The position numbers and the translations under genes are program-made. Below are positions 17,140 to 25,416 of a stretch of 64,000 bases of DNA, in pieces. Every line of letters begins with the position of its first letter. Within the stretch, counting starts at the first letter, position 1. Origin of the DNA: Candidatus Woesearchaeota archaeon (lineage in GTDB: Archaea > Nanobdellota > Nanobdellia > Woesearchaeales > GCA-023898365); the NCBI GenBank assembly GCA_023898365.1, contig CP060219.1, forward strand, positions 930,001 to 994,000, in the 5' to 3' direction. The notes under the pieces were generated by a model. The model saw only the letters and a program-made list of their open reading frames with translations. It was not told the DNA's origin and searched no databases.

Positions 17140-18897
17140 ATGGCAAGTAGAGCTCCCATCGTATCGGTTCTTGGTCACGTCGATCACGGAAAATCCAGTA
17201 TTCTTGACGCGATCAGAGGAACGAATATCATTGCGGGAGAAGCTGGCGGTATCACCCAAGCAATTGGCGCTTCAATCATTCCCATTCATACCATTAAAAA
17301 AATGTGCGGGGCACTCCTTGATACGTTGCACATGGATTTTACCATTCCAGGCGTTCTCTTTGTCGACACACCAGGACATGCAGCATTTACGAGCCTACGC
17401 AAACGAGGCGGCGCACTTGCAGACATTGCCATTCTTGTTATTGATATAAATGAAGGGTTTCGACCACAAACAAAAGAAGCAATTGAAATACTCAAAAACG
17501 CGAAAACGCCCTTTCTTATCGCTGCAAACAAACTTGATCTTCTTGGAGGATTTCGAAAAACCGACTCTTCCTGCCTTGCAAGCATTGCAAAACAAACACC
17601 TGAAGTTCAACAAAAAATCGAAGAAAAACTCTACCTGCTCGTTGGTTCATTATATGACGAATTCGGATTACAAGCAGACCGATTCGATCGCGTTGATGAT
17701 TACACGCAAAAAATAGCAATCATTCCGGTCAGTGCCAAAGAACACATTGGGCTGCAAGAACTGCTCATGATTCTCACCGGCCTTGCACAAAAATTCCTTG
17801 AACAAAACCTCCTCGTTTCTCTTAAAGGTCCGGCAAAAGGAACCATTGTTGAAGTAAAAGAAGAAAAAGGATTAGGAAAAACGGTTGATGTTATCATATA
17901 CGATGGCACGCTTCGTGTTGGAGAAAAAGTGCTTATTGGCACGCTTAGCGGTGTCAAAACCTGTAAAGTTAGATCTCTCTTTGAACCAAATCCTTTGCAC
18001 GACATGCGCGATAAACATTCCAAATACCGTCCAGTAAAAGAAGTAACTGCGGCAACAGGTGTTAAACTATCTTCACCTGATTTTGATGATTCAATCATTG
18101 CAGGACTTCCCATTCGCGGATTTACTAACGATGAAGATGCCATTAGAGAAAGCATCGAGCAAGAAATGAGTGAAGCAAGTATCATCACCGACCAAACAGG
18201 TATTGTTGTTAAAGCAGACACGCTTGGTAGTCTTGAAGCAATCGCAAAACTCTTCTCAGAAAAAGGATTTTCAATAAAAAAAGCAGAAGTAGGAGATATA
18301 TCAAAAAAAGATTTTGCTGATGCAGAAGCAAACTTTGACGAAAGCCCTCAAGAAGCAGTCATTATTGGCTTTAATGTGAAAGCAACAGAATCAACTGACC
18401 GAGTCAAAGTAATCACGGGCGGTGTCATTTACAAATTACTTGACGATTTAGAACTCTGGGTCAAAGAACAAGAAGAAGCGCAAAAAGCAAGAGAACTTGA
18501 TGGCGTTACCAAGCCGTTCATGCTTGAAGTCTTACAAAATTCCTGCATCCGCGCGTCAAACCCCTTGATTGTTGGCATTGAAGTAATACGCGGAACGCTA
18601 CGATCAGGAACGCGCCTTATTAGCGAAAAAGGAGAAGAACGAGGCGTTGTCAAGAGCATCCAATCAAATCGCGAAAATGTGCATGCCGCAGAACGAGGAC
18701 GACAAGTAGCAATCAGCATTCCCGCCATGACATTTAACCGACAAATCTGTGAAGAACACCTCCTCTTTTCAGATCTGTCCGAAAGTGAATTTCGAAAACT
18801 CAAAGATTTGCAACGATTTCTAACAGGAGAAGAAAAAGAAGTGCTCAAACGCATTGCAGAAATAAAACGACAGGATAATCCTGTCTGGGGCGTGTGA
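17140..18897 (+). CDS. infB: Translation initiation factor aIF5B (IF2-like GTPase)
   Basis: A 585-residue GTPase that promotes ribosomal subunit joining and initiator tRNA placement. G1 is GHVDHGKSS (about 10-18), G2 lies in GGITQAIGAS, G3 is DTPGHAAF (about 72) and G4 is NKLD (about 126). Beta-barrel domain II follows, then domain III and the C-terminal barrel that binds initiator tRNA (VGIEVIRGTLRSGTRL). No intein is present, unlike some archaeal homologues. ATG 17134 is two codons upstream, but the TTTAAA box 23 bases before ATG 17140 predicts a leaderless start there. It overlaps or nearly abuts the PUA gene, so the two are co-transcribed. Confidence 0.95.
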   Translation: MASRAPIVSVLGHVDHGKSSILDAIRGTNIIAGEAGGITQAIGASIIPIHTIKKMCGALLDTLHMDFTIPGVLFVDTPGHAAFTSLRKRGGALADIAILVIDINEGFRPQTKEAIEILKNAKTPFLIAANKLDLLGGFRKTDSSCLASIAKQTPEVQQKIEEKLYLLVGSLYDEFGLQADRFDRVDDYTQKIAIIPVSAKEHIGLQELLMILTGLAQKFLEQNLLVSLKGPAKGTIVEVKEEKGLGKTVDVIIYDGTLRVGEKVLIGTLSGVKTCKVRSLFEPNPLHDMRDKHSKYRPVKEVTAATGVKLSSPDFDDSIIAGLPIRGFTNDEDAIRESIEQEMSEASIITDQTGIVVKADTLGSLEAIAKLFSEKGFSIKKAEVGDISKKDFADAEANFDESPQEAVIIGFNVKATESTDRVKVITGGVIYKLLDDLELWVKEQEEAQKARELDGVTKPFMLEVLQNSCIRASNPLIVGIEVIRGTLRSGTRLISEKGEERGVVKSIQSNRENVHAAERGRQVAISIPAMTFNRQICEEHLLFSDLSESEFRKLKDLQRFLTGEEKEVLKRIAEIKRQDNPVWGV

Positions 18898-18899
18898 GT

Positions 18900-19406
18900 A
18901 TGTCGCTGCGCAATCTTTCCATCTTAAATTCTAAAGAAGTAAAACTCATCTTTAAAGATTTGCAAGAAAAATTCGGTGTTGAAGAAAAACGGCTTCCTTT
19001 TGTTTTTCTCAAAAACAGCAAGGACAGAATATTCTTAGTGAATAAAGAAATTGAACTCGTCGATCTTGACGCGATCCGCGTTGACCTTATCGGCCTCTAC
19101 ATCGGCACCATCCAATCCGATGGCATGCGGTTATCTATCGAAGGCTCGCAACTCATCGCGCCACTTGCTTCAAAGAACGTTCTTGAACTTACGAAGAGTC
19201 AACGAGATGAATGGATAAAAGGACACGATCAGCCTTTTGCAGAAGAAGGATCACGAACAGTCATTGTCACGTATGCAGGCGACGTTCTTGGTTGTGGAAA
19301 AATCAAAAACAAAACCTTATTAAATTATGTTCCGAAAAGTCGAAGATTAGTAGTCATTAATGAACGAGAGGTGCACGATGGAGCCGTTTCCTGTAATCAT
19401 TGTTAA
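18900..19406 (+). CDS. PUA-domain RNA-binding protein (Nip7-like)
   Basis: A 168-residue protein. The N-terminal half (about 1-75) is an alpha/beta domain with the segment RIFLVNKEIELVDLD. The C-terminal half is a PUA domain: EGSQLIAPLASKNVLEL, EWIKGHD, and the closing GCGKIKNKTLLNYVPKSRRL (about 136-155). This layout matches small archaeal Nip7-like or pre-PUA plus PUA proteins involved in ribosome or tRNA maturation. The ATG comes two bases after the aIF5B stop (a GTG at 18894 is also in frame). Its last 29 bases overlap the TIM gene. A role in ribosome biogenesis is inferred from the domain and from its neighbours aIF5B and Trm1. Confidence 0.8.
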   Translation: MSLRNLSILNSKEVKLIFKDLQEKFGVEEKRLPFVFLKNSKDRIFLVNKEIELVDLDAIRVDLIGLYIGTIQSDGMRLSIEGSQLIAPLASKNVLELTKSQRDEWIKGHDQPFAEEGSRTVIVTYAGDVLGCGKIKNKTLLNYVPKSRRLVVINEREVHDGAVSCNHC

Positions 19407-20100
19407 CTTTAAGAATTATCCGCAAAGCATTGGCGAAAGCGGCAAGGCACTTGCAAAAATACTTGAGCGCGCCGCAGAAGAGTTACGCATCAACATCATT
19501 CTTGCAGTTAGCCCAGTTGAAGTGCATGCCATTTCAGAAGCGGTCTCTCTTGACGTCTTCTCAGAACATGTCGATCATGATGGTCAAGGAGCGCACACCG
19601 GAAAGATAACGCCCGAAGACTTGCTTGCAAATGGTGCGCGTGGCGTGCTTATTAACCATTCTGAAGATCCAGAACATCTCAACGTTATTGAAGAGGCGGT
19701 ACGTGCGTGTCGTGCCCTCGGATTACAAACGATCGTCTGTGTTCCTGATGCGGAGCAAGCAGCAACCGTCGCTCCCTTTCGACCAGACTTTATCGCGGTT
19801 GAGCCACCAGAATTAATTAGTAGCGAAGTGGCATCAATTGCTACGGCACGACCTGAACTTATTCAAGACACCGTTGAAGCTGTCAGTTCAATCACTGAAG
19901 TTCCCGTTCTTTGCGGTGCTGGCGTCAAATCAGCACTTGACACCAGAATTTCGTTCGAACTTGGCGCGCAAGGAATTCTCGTTGCAAGTGCCGTGGTAAA
20001 AAGCCCTGATCCTGCAACAGTAATTAAAGATTTTGTCGTAGGCTTCGCTCTTGCACTTGAAGCGCGAGAACACGCAGAAGACGAAGAAGCAGACGAATGA
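19378..20100 (+). CDS. tpiA: Triosephosphate isomerase, archaeal short type
   Basis: A 240-residue TIM-barrel enzyme interconverting dihydroxyacetone phosphate and glyceraldehyde-3-phosphate. Seen: the N/K active-site start NFKNYPQS (about 11-18), the catalytic His in LINHSEDPEH (about 98), the catalytic Glu in IAVEPPELI (about 144) and the phosphate loop LCGAGVKS (about 182). Archaeal enzymes are about 225 residues and tetrameric; the extra length here is an acidic C-terminal tail (AEDEEADE). Although the frame is open from further upstream, ATG 19378 has GAGGTG seven bases before it and removes a non-homologous leader. It overlaps the end of the PUA gene by 29 bases in another frame. Confidence 0.93.
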   Translation: MEPFPVIIVNFKNYPQSIGESGKALAKILERAAEELRINIILAVSPVEVHAISEAVSLDVFSEHVDHDGQGAHTGKITPEDLLANGARGVLINHSEDPEHLNVIEEAVRACRALGLQTIVCVPDAEQAATVAPFRPDFIAVEPPELISSEVASIATARPELIQDTVEAVSSITEVPVLCGAGVKSALDTRISFELGAQGILVASAVVKSPDPATVIKDFVVGFALALEAREHAEDEEADE

Positions 20101-20159
20101 ACCCAAACATTTAAATAAAGGGACGGTCATAGAACTCATAGTACGTTTGAGGTGTGATC

Positions 20160-21131
20160 ATGACATTAAATCCATTCGTTGCGCTAAAGGGTGCAAAAAT
20201 AGCTCTTTCTCATTCCATGCAGTCTACTGCTCGCCTCGCAGGCGTCTATGCAGATAGAGATCAAGAACAAGAAAAAGCACATGAAGATCTTGAAAAATTA
20301 CTCAAAAAATTAGCAGCAGCCGTTAGTTCTGGCAATGGCGATGACGTTGAAAAATCAATAACTATTGTGCTCGACCGATTTCATGATTTGCTGCTTGTTG
20401 ATGAAGCAAAAGAAGAACTTCTCTTCGCGTTAACAAACCGGGAAGTTGGAGATATTCGTGGTGAGACAGATTTTGCTGTAGCATTCCTCAAAGAAATTAA
20501 AGACTTGCGAGAAGATCCAGCAATCAAACCTTTACTTGAAGAATTAACAGGAAATTTACGACGTATCTACGGAGAACTAACCACGCAAGCAAGTCAATCA
20601 ATGCGCATTTATCGTGGTTTGCGTCGAGACAAAGAGCGAATTGGACAACAATTCAGTGCAAACTTAGCGCAACTAGGCACATCAGAACACCAAATCGCCT
20701 CTCAACTCTCACAGGCACTTCGCACAGAAACGACTTCGGTGGATAAATATAAACACTGTGTGAATGAACTTCTTGAACTTGCAAGAAAAAGCGATCCTGA
20801 AGAGCGAAAGAAAGGAGTCTTAACCAAACTTAAAGAACTTAATGACATTGTTCGCGCTGAAAAAAACTGGATGATTCTTGCCATTACCTTAACGGGCAAA
20901 TTGCAAAAAATTGCTGTCACCGAACACGAAACAGACAGAGATTATGTGGCTCGCATCCATGCAGAATTTGTTAATCTTGCAAAACTTGGATTTTCGCCAA
21001 AAATACTCCAAGAAGCTGAAGAACGACTCGCTGCTGAGTATCGTAAAGACCGCGCAGATGGCAGACATGAGTATGGTCTTAGCAAGGATTTACGTAAGGA
21101 TGCCCGGCATGTCAAAGTAGATGCTGCATAG
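20160..21131 (+). CDS. Hypothetical helical protein, 323 residues
   Basis: Not recognised. The sequence is almost entirely helical, with heptad-like stretches rich in Glu, Lys and Leu (for example DRDQEQEKAHEDLEKLLKKL near 35-55), so coiled coils are likely. It has no signal peptide; a slightly hydrophobic patch near 240 (WMILAITLTGKLQKIAV) is too short and amphipathic to be a sure membrane helix. ATG 20160 is chosen because GAGGTG lies 5 bases before it; a GTG two codons upstream would put the SD inside the gene. A TTTAAATAAA box at about 20110 gives it its own promoter. Probably a lineage-specific cytoplasmic protein. Confidence 0.7.
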   Translation: MTLNPFVALKGAKIALSHSMQSTARLAGVYADRDQEQEKAHEDLEKLLKKLAAAVSSGNGDDVEKSITIVLDRFHDLLLVDEAKEELLFALTNREVGDIRGETDFAVAFLKEIKDLREDPAIKPLLEELTGNLRRIYGELTTQASQSMRIYRGLRRDKERIGQQFSANLAQLGTSEHQIASQLSQALRTETTSVDKYKHCVNELLELARKSDPEERKKGVLTKLKELNDIVRAEKNWMILAITLTGKLQKIAVTEHETDRDYVARIHAEFVNLAKLGFSPKILQEAEERLAAEYRKDRADGRHEYGLSKDLRKDARHVKVDAA

Positions 21132-21241
21132 AAAACCTTTATAAATTGTTTTTTACTTCTTCCTTGTACTTGGCTTTTAGATGTGGGCGTCGCTTGCCTG
21201 AATGAAGCTGAATGTGAACCAAATGGAGGCGAACCTGGAAA

Positions 21242-21811
21242 ATGGGTTATATTAAATATGTCCGCGAAGCATTTCGCAAACCTTCTGAAGAAGTAAGTGC
21301 TCTTCAACGAGAGCGACTCATCGGTATGCGCAGAGAACCTGCAACGTTGCGATTGATGAGGCCAACAAAAATTGATCGTGCACGAAGCCTCGGCTACCGT
21401 GCTAAGCAAGGAATTCTTGTCGTCCGCCAACGCGTCATGCGAGGAGGAAGACAACGAGAAAAATTCAAGAGTGGACGCCGCAGTGCACATTACGGACGAA
21501 ACAAAGTAGTTGCTATTAACTATCAGCGTGTCTGTGAAGAACGTGCAAACAAAAAGCATCCGAATTGTGAAGTGCTGAATTCGTATTATCTTGCAAAAGA
21601 TGGTATCTATATTTGGTACGAAGTTTTGCTTCTTGATCGTGCACATCCACAAGTGCAAGCAGATAAAACACTACTCGGTGTTGCGTCGCAGCGTGGACGT
21701 GTTAAGCGGGGTTTAACCAGCGCGGGAAAGAAATCTCGGGGTCTTCGAAACAAAGGACAGGGAGCTGAGAAACTTCGTCCAAGTCTTAATGCACATAAAG
21801 GACGACATTAA
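21242..21811 (+). CDS. rpl15e: Large-subunit ribosomal protein L15e
   Basis: A 189-residue basic protein of the archaeal/eukaryotic large subunit. It opens with the typical MGYIKYVREAF, followed by RPTKIDRARSLGYRAKQG (about 39-56) and RGGRQREKFKSGRR. The conserved end contains LTSAGKKSRGLRNKG. Length is normal. The TATA box (TTTATAAAT, about 21138) predicts a leader of about 70 bases, long for this genome; it holds a GGAGG 12 bases before the ATG and two tiny ORFs (see findings). Transcribed alone as far as can be seen. Confidence 0.95.
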   Translation: MGYIKYVREAFRKPSEEVSALQRERLIGMRREPATLRLMRPTKIDRARSLGYRAKQGILVVRQRVMRGGRQREKFKSGRRSAHYGRNKVVAINYQRVCEERANKKHPNCEVLNSYYLAKDGIYIWYEVLLLDRAHPQVQADKTLLGVASQRGRVKRGLTSAGKKSRGLRNKGQGAEKLRPSLNAHKGRH

Positions 21812-21821
21812 CTATTCTATT

Positions 21822-22436
21822 TTATATTTCTTTTATTGCTTTAATTCTCTTTGGATCTTCAAGCACATGTTTGCCGCTGATAACAATTTCAACACCACAG
21901 TTCTTAAGGTCCTTTGCGCGTGAAACGGTAACGCCCCCGTCAACAACAAGAGTCACCTTTTGCTTCCAAGAAGCAATTGTTTTTATCTTCTCCAGTTGAG
22001 ATTCAAGAAATGATCTGCCGCTGCGACCAGGTGGCACTGTAAGAATAAGAACGTGTGAGAATAATGAAAGCACTGGCTTAATTTTTGCAGCTGCAGTTTT
22101 GGGATGAACTGCAAGACAAGGAACAATGTTCATCTTTCGCAATGTTTCATTGAATGAACGCATATCATCATTTGAAACTTCTTCAAACTGATACGCAAGG
22201 ATCTTTGCTTGTGTATAGCGATGAACCTTGTCTTGTGGACGCTTTGTCATTAAGTGCACAAACCAAGGTTTGTCTGTTGGCACTTTTGCAAGCACATCTC
22301 TGCGCAGAAAACGAGTGGAGCCTGAGACGAATTTTCCGTCAACCACATCAATATGGTAGCCTGTAGCTGCTTTCAAGGAGGAAAACAATGACTGATCGGC
22401 AAGACTTGCATCAAGCAAGGAAACATAGACGTCCAT
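21822..22436 (-). CDS. rpe: Ribulose-phosphate 3-epimerase family protein
   Basis: A 204-residue TIM-barrel protein of the RPE family, interconverting ribulose-5-phosphate and xylulose-5-phosphate in the non-oxidative pentose phosphate route. The metal-binding and catalytic motif is HIDVVDGKFV (about 28-37), VHLMTKRPQD follows at about 60, and the second catalytic Asp is in LVVDGGV (about 164). The first strand (YVSLLDASLAD) is more divergent than usual. The open frame begins 7 codons earlier with TTG, but ATG 22436 has GGTG five bases before it. It is divergent from RpiB, the other isomerase of the same step, with separate TATA boxes in the 73-base gap. Pairing with RpiB supports the assignment. 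Confidence 0.85.
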   Translation of the reverse strand: MDVYVSLLDASLADQSLFSSLKAATGYHIDVVDGKFVSGSTRFLRRDVLAKVPTDKPWFVHLMTKRPQDKVHRYTQAKILAYQFEEVSNDDMRSFNETLRKMNIVPCLAVHPKTAAAKIKPVLSLFSHVLILTVPPGRSGRSFLESQLEKIKTIASWKQKVTLVVDGGVTVSRAKDLKNCGVEIVISGKHVLEDPKRIKAIKEI

Positions 22437-22509
22437 AACCGCACCTTTTACGTTCAATTAAACTTATAAATCCTTGGTGCTAAAAAGTTTATAAGACTTG
22501 TGAAAAAAA

Positions 22510-22932
22510 ATGGCAAAACGCATCGTACTAACCAGCGATCATGCGGGCTTTCGACTCAAAGAATTCTTAAAAAAAGATTTAATTGAGAAAGGCTATGTGG
22601 TCGTAGATGACAATCCCGTTCTTGAAGAAGGAGATGATTATCCTGATCGCGTCTTTTCTGCTGCGCCAAAAGTCAAACACGACCAAGGCATCTTCGTCTG
22701 CGGCACAGGTATTGGGATGTGTATTGCTGCAAACAAAGAAAAAGGCATCATCGCAGCTGATTGCTCGATGCCAAAAGAAGCGCATCTTGCACGCGCTCAT
22801 AATAATGCAAACGTTCTCTGTCTTGGAGCAAGATTGTTAACACGAGACCAAGCAAAACGTATTATGTACACCTTCTTAAAAACCTCTTTTGAAGGTGGCA
22901 GGCACGCACGACGCGTTGAGAAACTGGCGTGA
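22510..22932 (+). CDS. rpiB: Ribose-5-phosphate isomerase B
   Basis: A 140-residue RpiB/LacAB-type isomerase converting ribulose-5-phosphate to ribose-5-phosphate. Signature elements are LTSDHAGFRLKEFL (about 7-20), DYPD (about 43), the catalytic Cys in VCGTGIGMCIAANK (about 62-75) and the NANVLCLGARLL segment (about 98). Full length. TTTATAAG about 22 bases before the ATG predicts a leaderless mRNA. Most archaea with a pentose branch use RpiA, so RpiB is a bacterial-like choice. Divergent from the epimerase. Confidence 0.93.
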   Translation: MAKRIVLTSDHAGFRLKEFLKKDLIEKGYVVVDDNPVLEEGDDYPDRVFSAAPKVKHDQGIFVCGTGIGMCIAANKEKGIIAADCSMPKEAHLARAHNNANVLCLGARLLTRDQAKRIMYTFLKTSFEGGRHARRVEKLA

Positions 22933-22987
22933 TACTGCTTAATTCTTAATAATAATCGTTTTAAACAAACTTTGATTTCCTCACATT

Positions 22988-23587
22988 ATGAAACAACTTC
23001 TTGGCGCAACCATTCTTGCAATAGCATGTTCTCAAGGGTATGCTGCAACGTCAAGTGATATGTCAACTTTGGAGAGAGAATTAAAAACAGATCCTCGTGT
23101 TGAACAACTTCAGGAATCTTATAACGAAGGACCTTTTCAACTTGGTCATTCTTTTTCTACAGGAACGCTCGCTATTTCCTCAAGTAATCTTGGTCACCGT
23201 ATTTTTGAGCCAATTTCGCCAGACTCGTTAACGTTTGTTCTTTACGATTTTAATAAGGACGGTCTTGTTGACGCACTGGTTGGCACGAAAGTTATGCTTT
23301 CAGAAATGGATCATTATGCAGTGTTACGCGAGATATATGATGCGGGAGTCTCCGCGCCAAGAGCTCAAGAATTACTCGTTTTAGAACAAGCATTATCTGA
23401 GTTGAAAGGAGAGAATGCGGTTGCGTACCTTCGTGATCCTCAAGGCGATATTTTTCAAATTTATCTTCGGCATGGTAAAGTATATCAATCTTCTGAAGCT
23501 GAAGATATGTATTGGCTGGGACAACGCTTGTATGATGACTCAGTAAAAGAACTTCTTGACGCGCTCCTTGCTAACGACCGGTCATAG
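22988..23587 (+). CDS. Exported protein with EF-hand-like calcium loop
   Basis: A 199-residue protein with an N-terminal export signal (MKQLLGATILAIACSQGYA), cleavable after AYA-like residues near 19; a Cys at 14 could alternatively act as a weak lipobox. The mature part holds a DFNKDGLVDALVG segment near 87-99, which fits the DxNxDGxxD calcium-binding loop of EF-hand or dockerin-type proteins. The rest is a mixed helical protein I do not recognise. It is plausibly a secreted or surface-attached calcium-binding protein. It is followed directly by tRNA-Val and has no operon partner. Confidence 0.7.
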   Translation: MKQLLGATILAIACSQGYAATSSDMSTLERELKTDPRVEQLQESYNEGPFQLGHSFSTGTLAISSSNLGHRIFEPISPDSLTFVLYDFNKDGLVDALVGTKVMLSEMDHYAVLREIYDAGVSAPRAQELLVLEQALSELKGENAVAYLRDPQGDIFQIYLRHGKVYQSSEAEDMYWLGQRLYDDSVKELLDALLANDRS

Positions 23588-23630
23588 CAATATTTATAAA
23601 TTATTACCAGTTCCAAGAAGGTATTCTTTT

Positions 23631-23704
23631 GGGCCCGTGGTCTAGTCCGGTATGACGCTTCCTTGACGTGGAAGATGTCCCCGGTTCAAATCCGGGCGGG
23701 CCCA
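23631..23704 (+). tRNA. tRNA-Val (GAC)
   Basis: A 74-base tRNA with acceptor stem GGGCCCG/CGGGCCC and discriminator A. The anticodon arm is CTTCC-ttGACgt-GGAAG, anticodon GAC for valine. The T arm is CCCGG-TTCAAAT-CCGGG. No intron; CCA is not encoded. A TTTATAAA box lies about 35 bases upstream. Confidence 0.94.
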
Positions 23705-23716
23705 TTTTCTTTCAAA

Positions 23717-24892
23717 CTAATTTTTGTGTGGTTTTTCATAACCTGCACTGGTTTCTGGATGTGCATGCATCTCGTACGCTCTTCTAAACTCCGGAAATGT
23801 TCTTCCAAGTAGGTGTACTGCTTTGAATGCTTGTTTTTGCGCAAGTTTTTCTACGACGCTTTGCACAGGTAATTGCCCGACCAAGGGTTTAACGTCCTTA
23901 TCCTGCACTGCCCAGGAAAAGAGATTTGCAGCATAGGCAGCAAACGAGTGAACATAATTACTTCCCACACCTGTTCTCGGTTCTTGTCCTGCTTTAAGAT
24001 GGAGAATGGCAAGTACGCTATCAAAAATCTGAAGCTTGATGCTAGGACTTACAGGAAAGTGTTCAGGTCCTCTTGCTTGATCTCGCGTGCTATTAATTAA
24101 CATTTCTTCTTCTGCGCGCGCTAAGTATGCTGCTATGTCTCTTGCAGTTTCTGCACCAATGTATACTCTGTCAGCTACGCTTTGGTTTAAGAGCGAGTAG
24201 TCTCGAGATAGCCTTTCAACAGCAGATCTTGTTTTTGTTTTTGCTCGCTGAACATTTGTTTGAGGTTCTTGTTCGCTCCGTAACGATTTTCTTATGATCT
24301 CAATCATGCGATGTTCCTTCGTTCCTTTTTCAAGTGCGTCGCCTGCTATTTCTTCTAACGCTAAAACAGTATCCACATCAGTTTGTTCTTCGTAAAATGA
24401 AATTGCTGCTTGAGGGAAGTTACTAATTTCTGTTAATAAACCAACTCGCTCGACAAAGGTTCTTGCACCTATATGACTTATATCTTGATGTAATTGATCA
24501 TACCATGCATTGACCTGTCTTTCAGGGAGTTCTAAACGCACCTGTTCGTCAGGGTATGCTTCATCCAGGAGTTGTTGCAACTGTCTTACTTCATTGACTC
24601 GCTCAACTAACGTTCCCGTGTGAGAAAGCGTTGTTCCGCTCATGCCCAGCTCTGGTAGTGCTGGATCTTCAAGTAATGCATCTTGAACTGGAAGAAGTAT
24701 TTCCGCAACTTGTTCCCGTAAGGTTTGTGATGGTAAGAATCCTTCAAGAAGCAAGTATGCTGTTGCATCTTGAAAGCGCTTGTTTTTTATGAGGTCAAGA
24801 AAAACATCACCTTGATGCACTCCTTGTGCTGATTGTCCGTGTGCTTGTCCTATCACTCTTTCTGCTCCTTTTAAGAATCGTCCTCTATCCAT
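23717..24892 (-). CDS. Hypothetical helical protein, 391 residues
   Basis: Not recognised. A predominantly helical cytoplasmic protein with many Glu, Gln, Arg and Leu residues, no signal peptide and no convincing membrane span. The repeated pattern of paired amphipathic helices (for example KNKRFQDATAYLLLEGFLP near 44-62 and AQKQAFKAVHLLGRTFP near 350) hints at an alpha-solenoid, but I cannot assign a repeat family. The frame opens earlier with TTG; ATG 24892 has GGTG about 6 bases before it, with ATATAAAG about 40 bases upstream. It ends in a His/Pro/Lys-rich tail. It resembles in character the helical unknowns at 20160 and 28952. Confidence 0.65.
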   Translation of the reverse strand: MDRGRFLKGAERVIGQAHGQSAQGVHQGDVFLDLIKNKRFQDATAYLLLEGFLPSQTLREQVAEILLPVQDALLEDPALPELGMSGTTLSHTGTLVERVNEVRQLQQLLDEAYPDEQVRLELPERQVNAWYDQLHQDISHIGARTFVERVGLLTEISNFPQAAISFYEEQTDVDTVLALEEIAGDALEKGTKEHRMIEIIRKSLRSEQEPQTNVQRAKTKTRSAVERLSRDYSLLNQSVADRVYIGAETARDIAAYLARAEEEMLINSTRDQARGPEHFPVSPSIKLQIFDSVLAILHLKAGQEPRTGVGSNYVHSFAAYAANLFSWAVQDKDVKPLVGQLPVQSVVEKLAQKQAFKAVHLLGRTFPEFRRAYEMHAHPETSAGYEKPHKN

Positions 24893-25012
24893 ACTTTCAC
24901 CAACTTTGTGCAAAAGATAACTTCTTTATATTTCTTTCCTTTAAAATGGTAACAATGCTTTGTTGTGTGAAAATCGCAAACTATTTAAAGTGTCTGCGTT
25001 CAGCTAGTTCCT

Positions 25013-25030
25013 GTAATCATGCATGATTAC
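25013..25030. promoter_or_regulatory. Perfect 18-bp palindrome at the hup transcription start
   Basis: GTAATCATGCATGATTAC is a perfect palindrome. The TTTAAA box at 24984-24989 predicts transcription starting near 25012, so the palindrome covers the start site and sits 28 bases before the HU ATG. It could be an operator (for HU itself or another dimeric regulator) or form a hairpin in the 5' leader. Confidence 0.5.
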
Positions 25031-25057
25031 GTGAACCTTGAGGGGTGTTAAGAAAAG

Positions 25058-25321
25058 ATGAACAAAGCTGAATTGATTGAAGTTGTAGCAAAAGATACGG
25101 GCTTGTCAAAAGCACAAACAGGAGTTGTTCTTAATAGCATTATGGATGCAATTAAGAAGGCGGTGCGTAAGGATCCTGTCCAATTAATTGGTCTTGGAAC
25201 GTTTAAAGTTGTTAAACGAAAAGCTCGTATGGGTATTAATCCTCAAACTAAAGAAAAAATTAAGATTCCAGCACGTAAAGCAGTTAAATTCACGCCTAGT
25301 GCTGAATTGAAAAACATTTAA
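25058..25321 (+). CDS. hup: HU family DNA-binding protein
   Basis: An 87-residue HU/IHF-type histone-like protein that bends and compacts DNA as a dimer. The fold is complete: helices MNKAELIEVVAKDTGLSKAQ and VLNSIMDAIKKAV, the signature GLGTFKVVKRKARMGINPQT with the Pro-bearing DNA-intercalating arm (about 46-65), and a C-terminal helix. HU is bacterial in origin and known in only some archaea (Thermoplasma HTa and several DPANN groups). An Alba protein is also encoded in the window. It has its own promoter, a 45-base leader with a palindrome, and GAGGGGTG about 10 bases before the ATG. A T-rich tract follows the stop. Confidence 0.95.
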   Translation: MNKAELIEVVAKDTGLSKAQTGVVLNSIMDAIKKAVRKDPVQLIGLGTFKVVKRKARMGINPQTKEKIKIPARKAVKFTPSAELKNI

Positions 25322-25330
25322 GTTTGCTTG

Positions 25331-25376
25331 CTATTTATTTTATTCTTTTTTATTTCTTTATTCTCTGTTTGTTGTT
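25331..25376 (+). terminator. T-rich termination tract after hup
   Basis: Just after the HU stop the plus strand has repeated T-runs (TTTATTTTATTCTTTTTTATTTC), the usual form of intrinsic terminators in Archaea. No stable hairpin precedes it. Confidence 0.45.
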
Positions 25377-25416
25377 TCGAATTCTAAAAGTAGAAAAAAG
25401 AAATAAAAAAAGTTAT

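Noticed and set aside
17140..18897. Intein in aIF5B
   Set aside because: Some archaeal homologues carry inteins near the G1 motif, but the domains here are continuous and the length is normal.
20942..21658. 238-codon minus-strand frame over the 323-residue protein gene and L15e
   Set aside because: It covers two supported plus-strand genes, including a ribosomal protein, and lacks its own signals.
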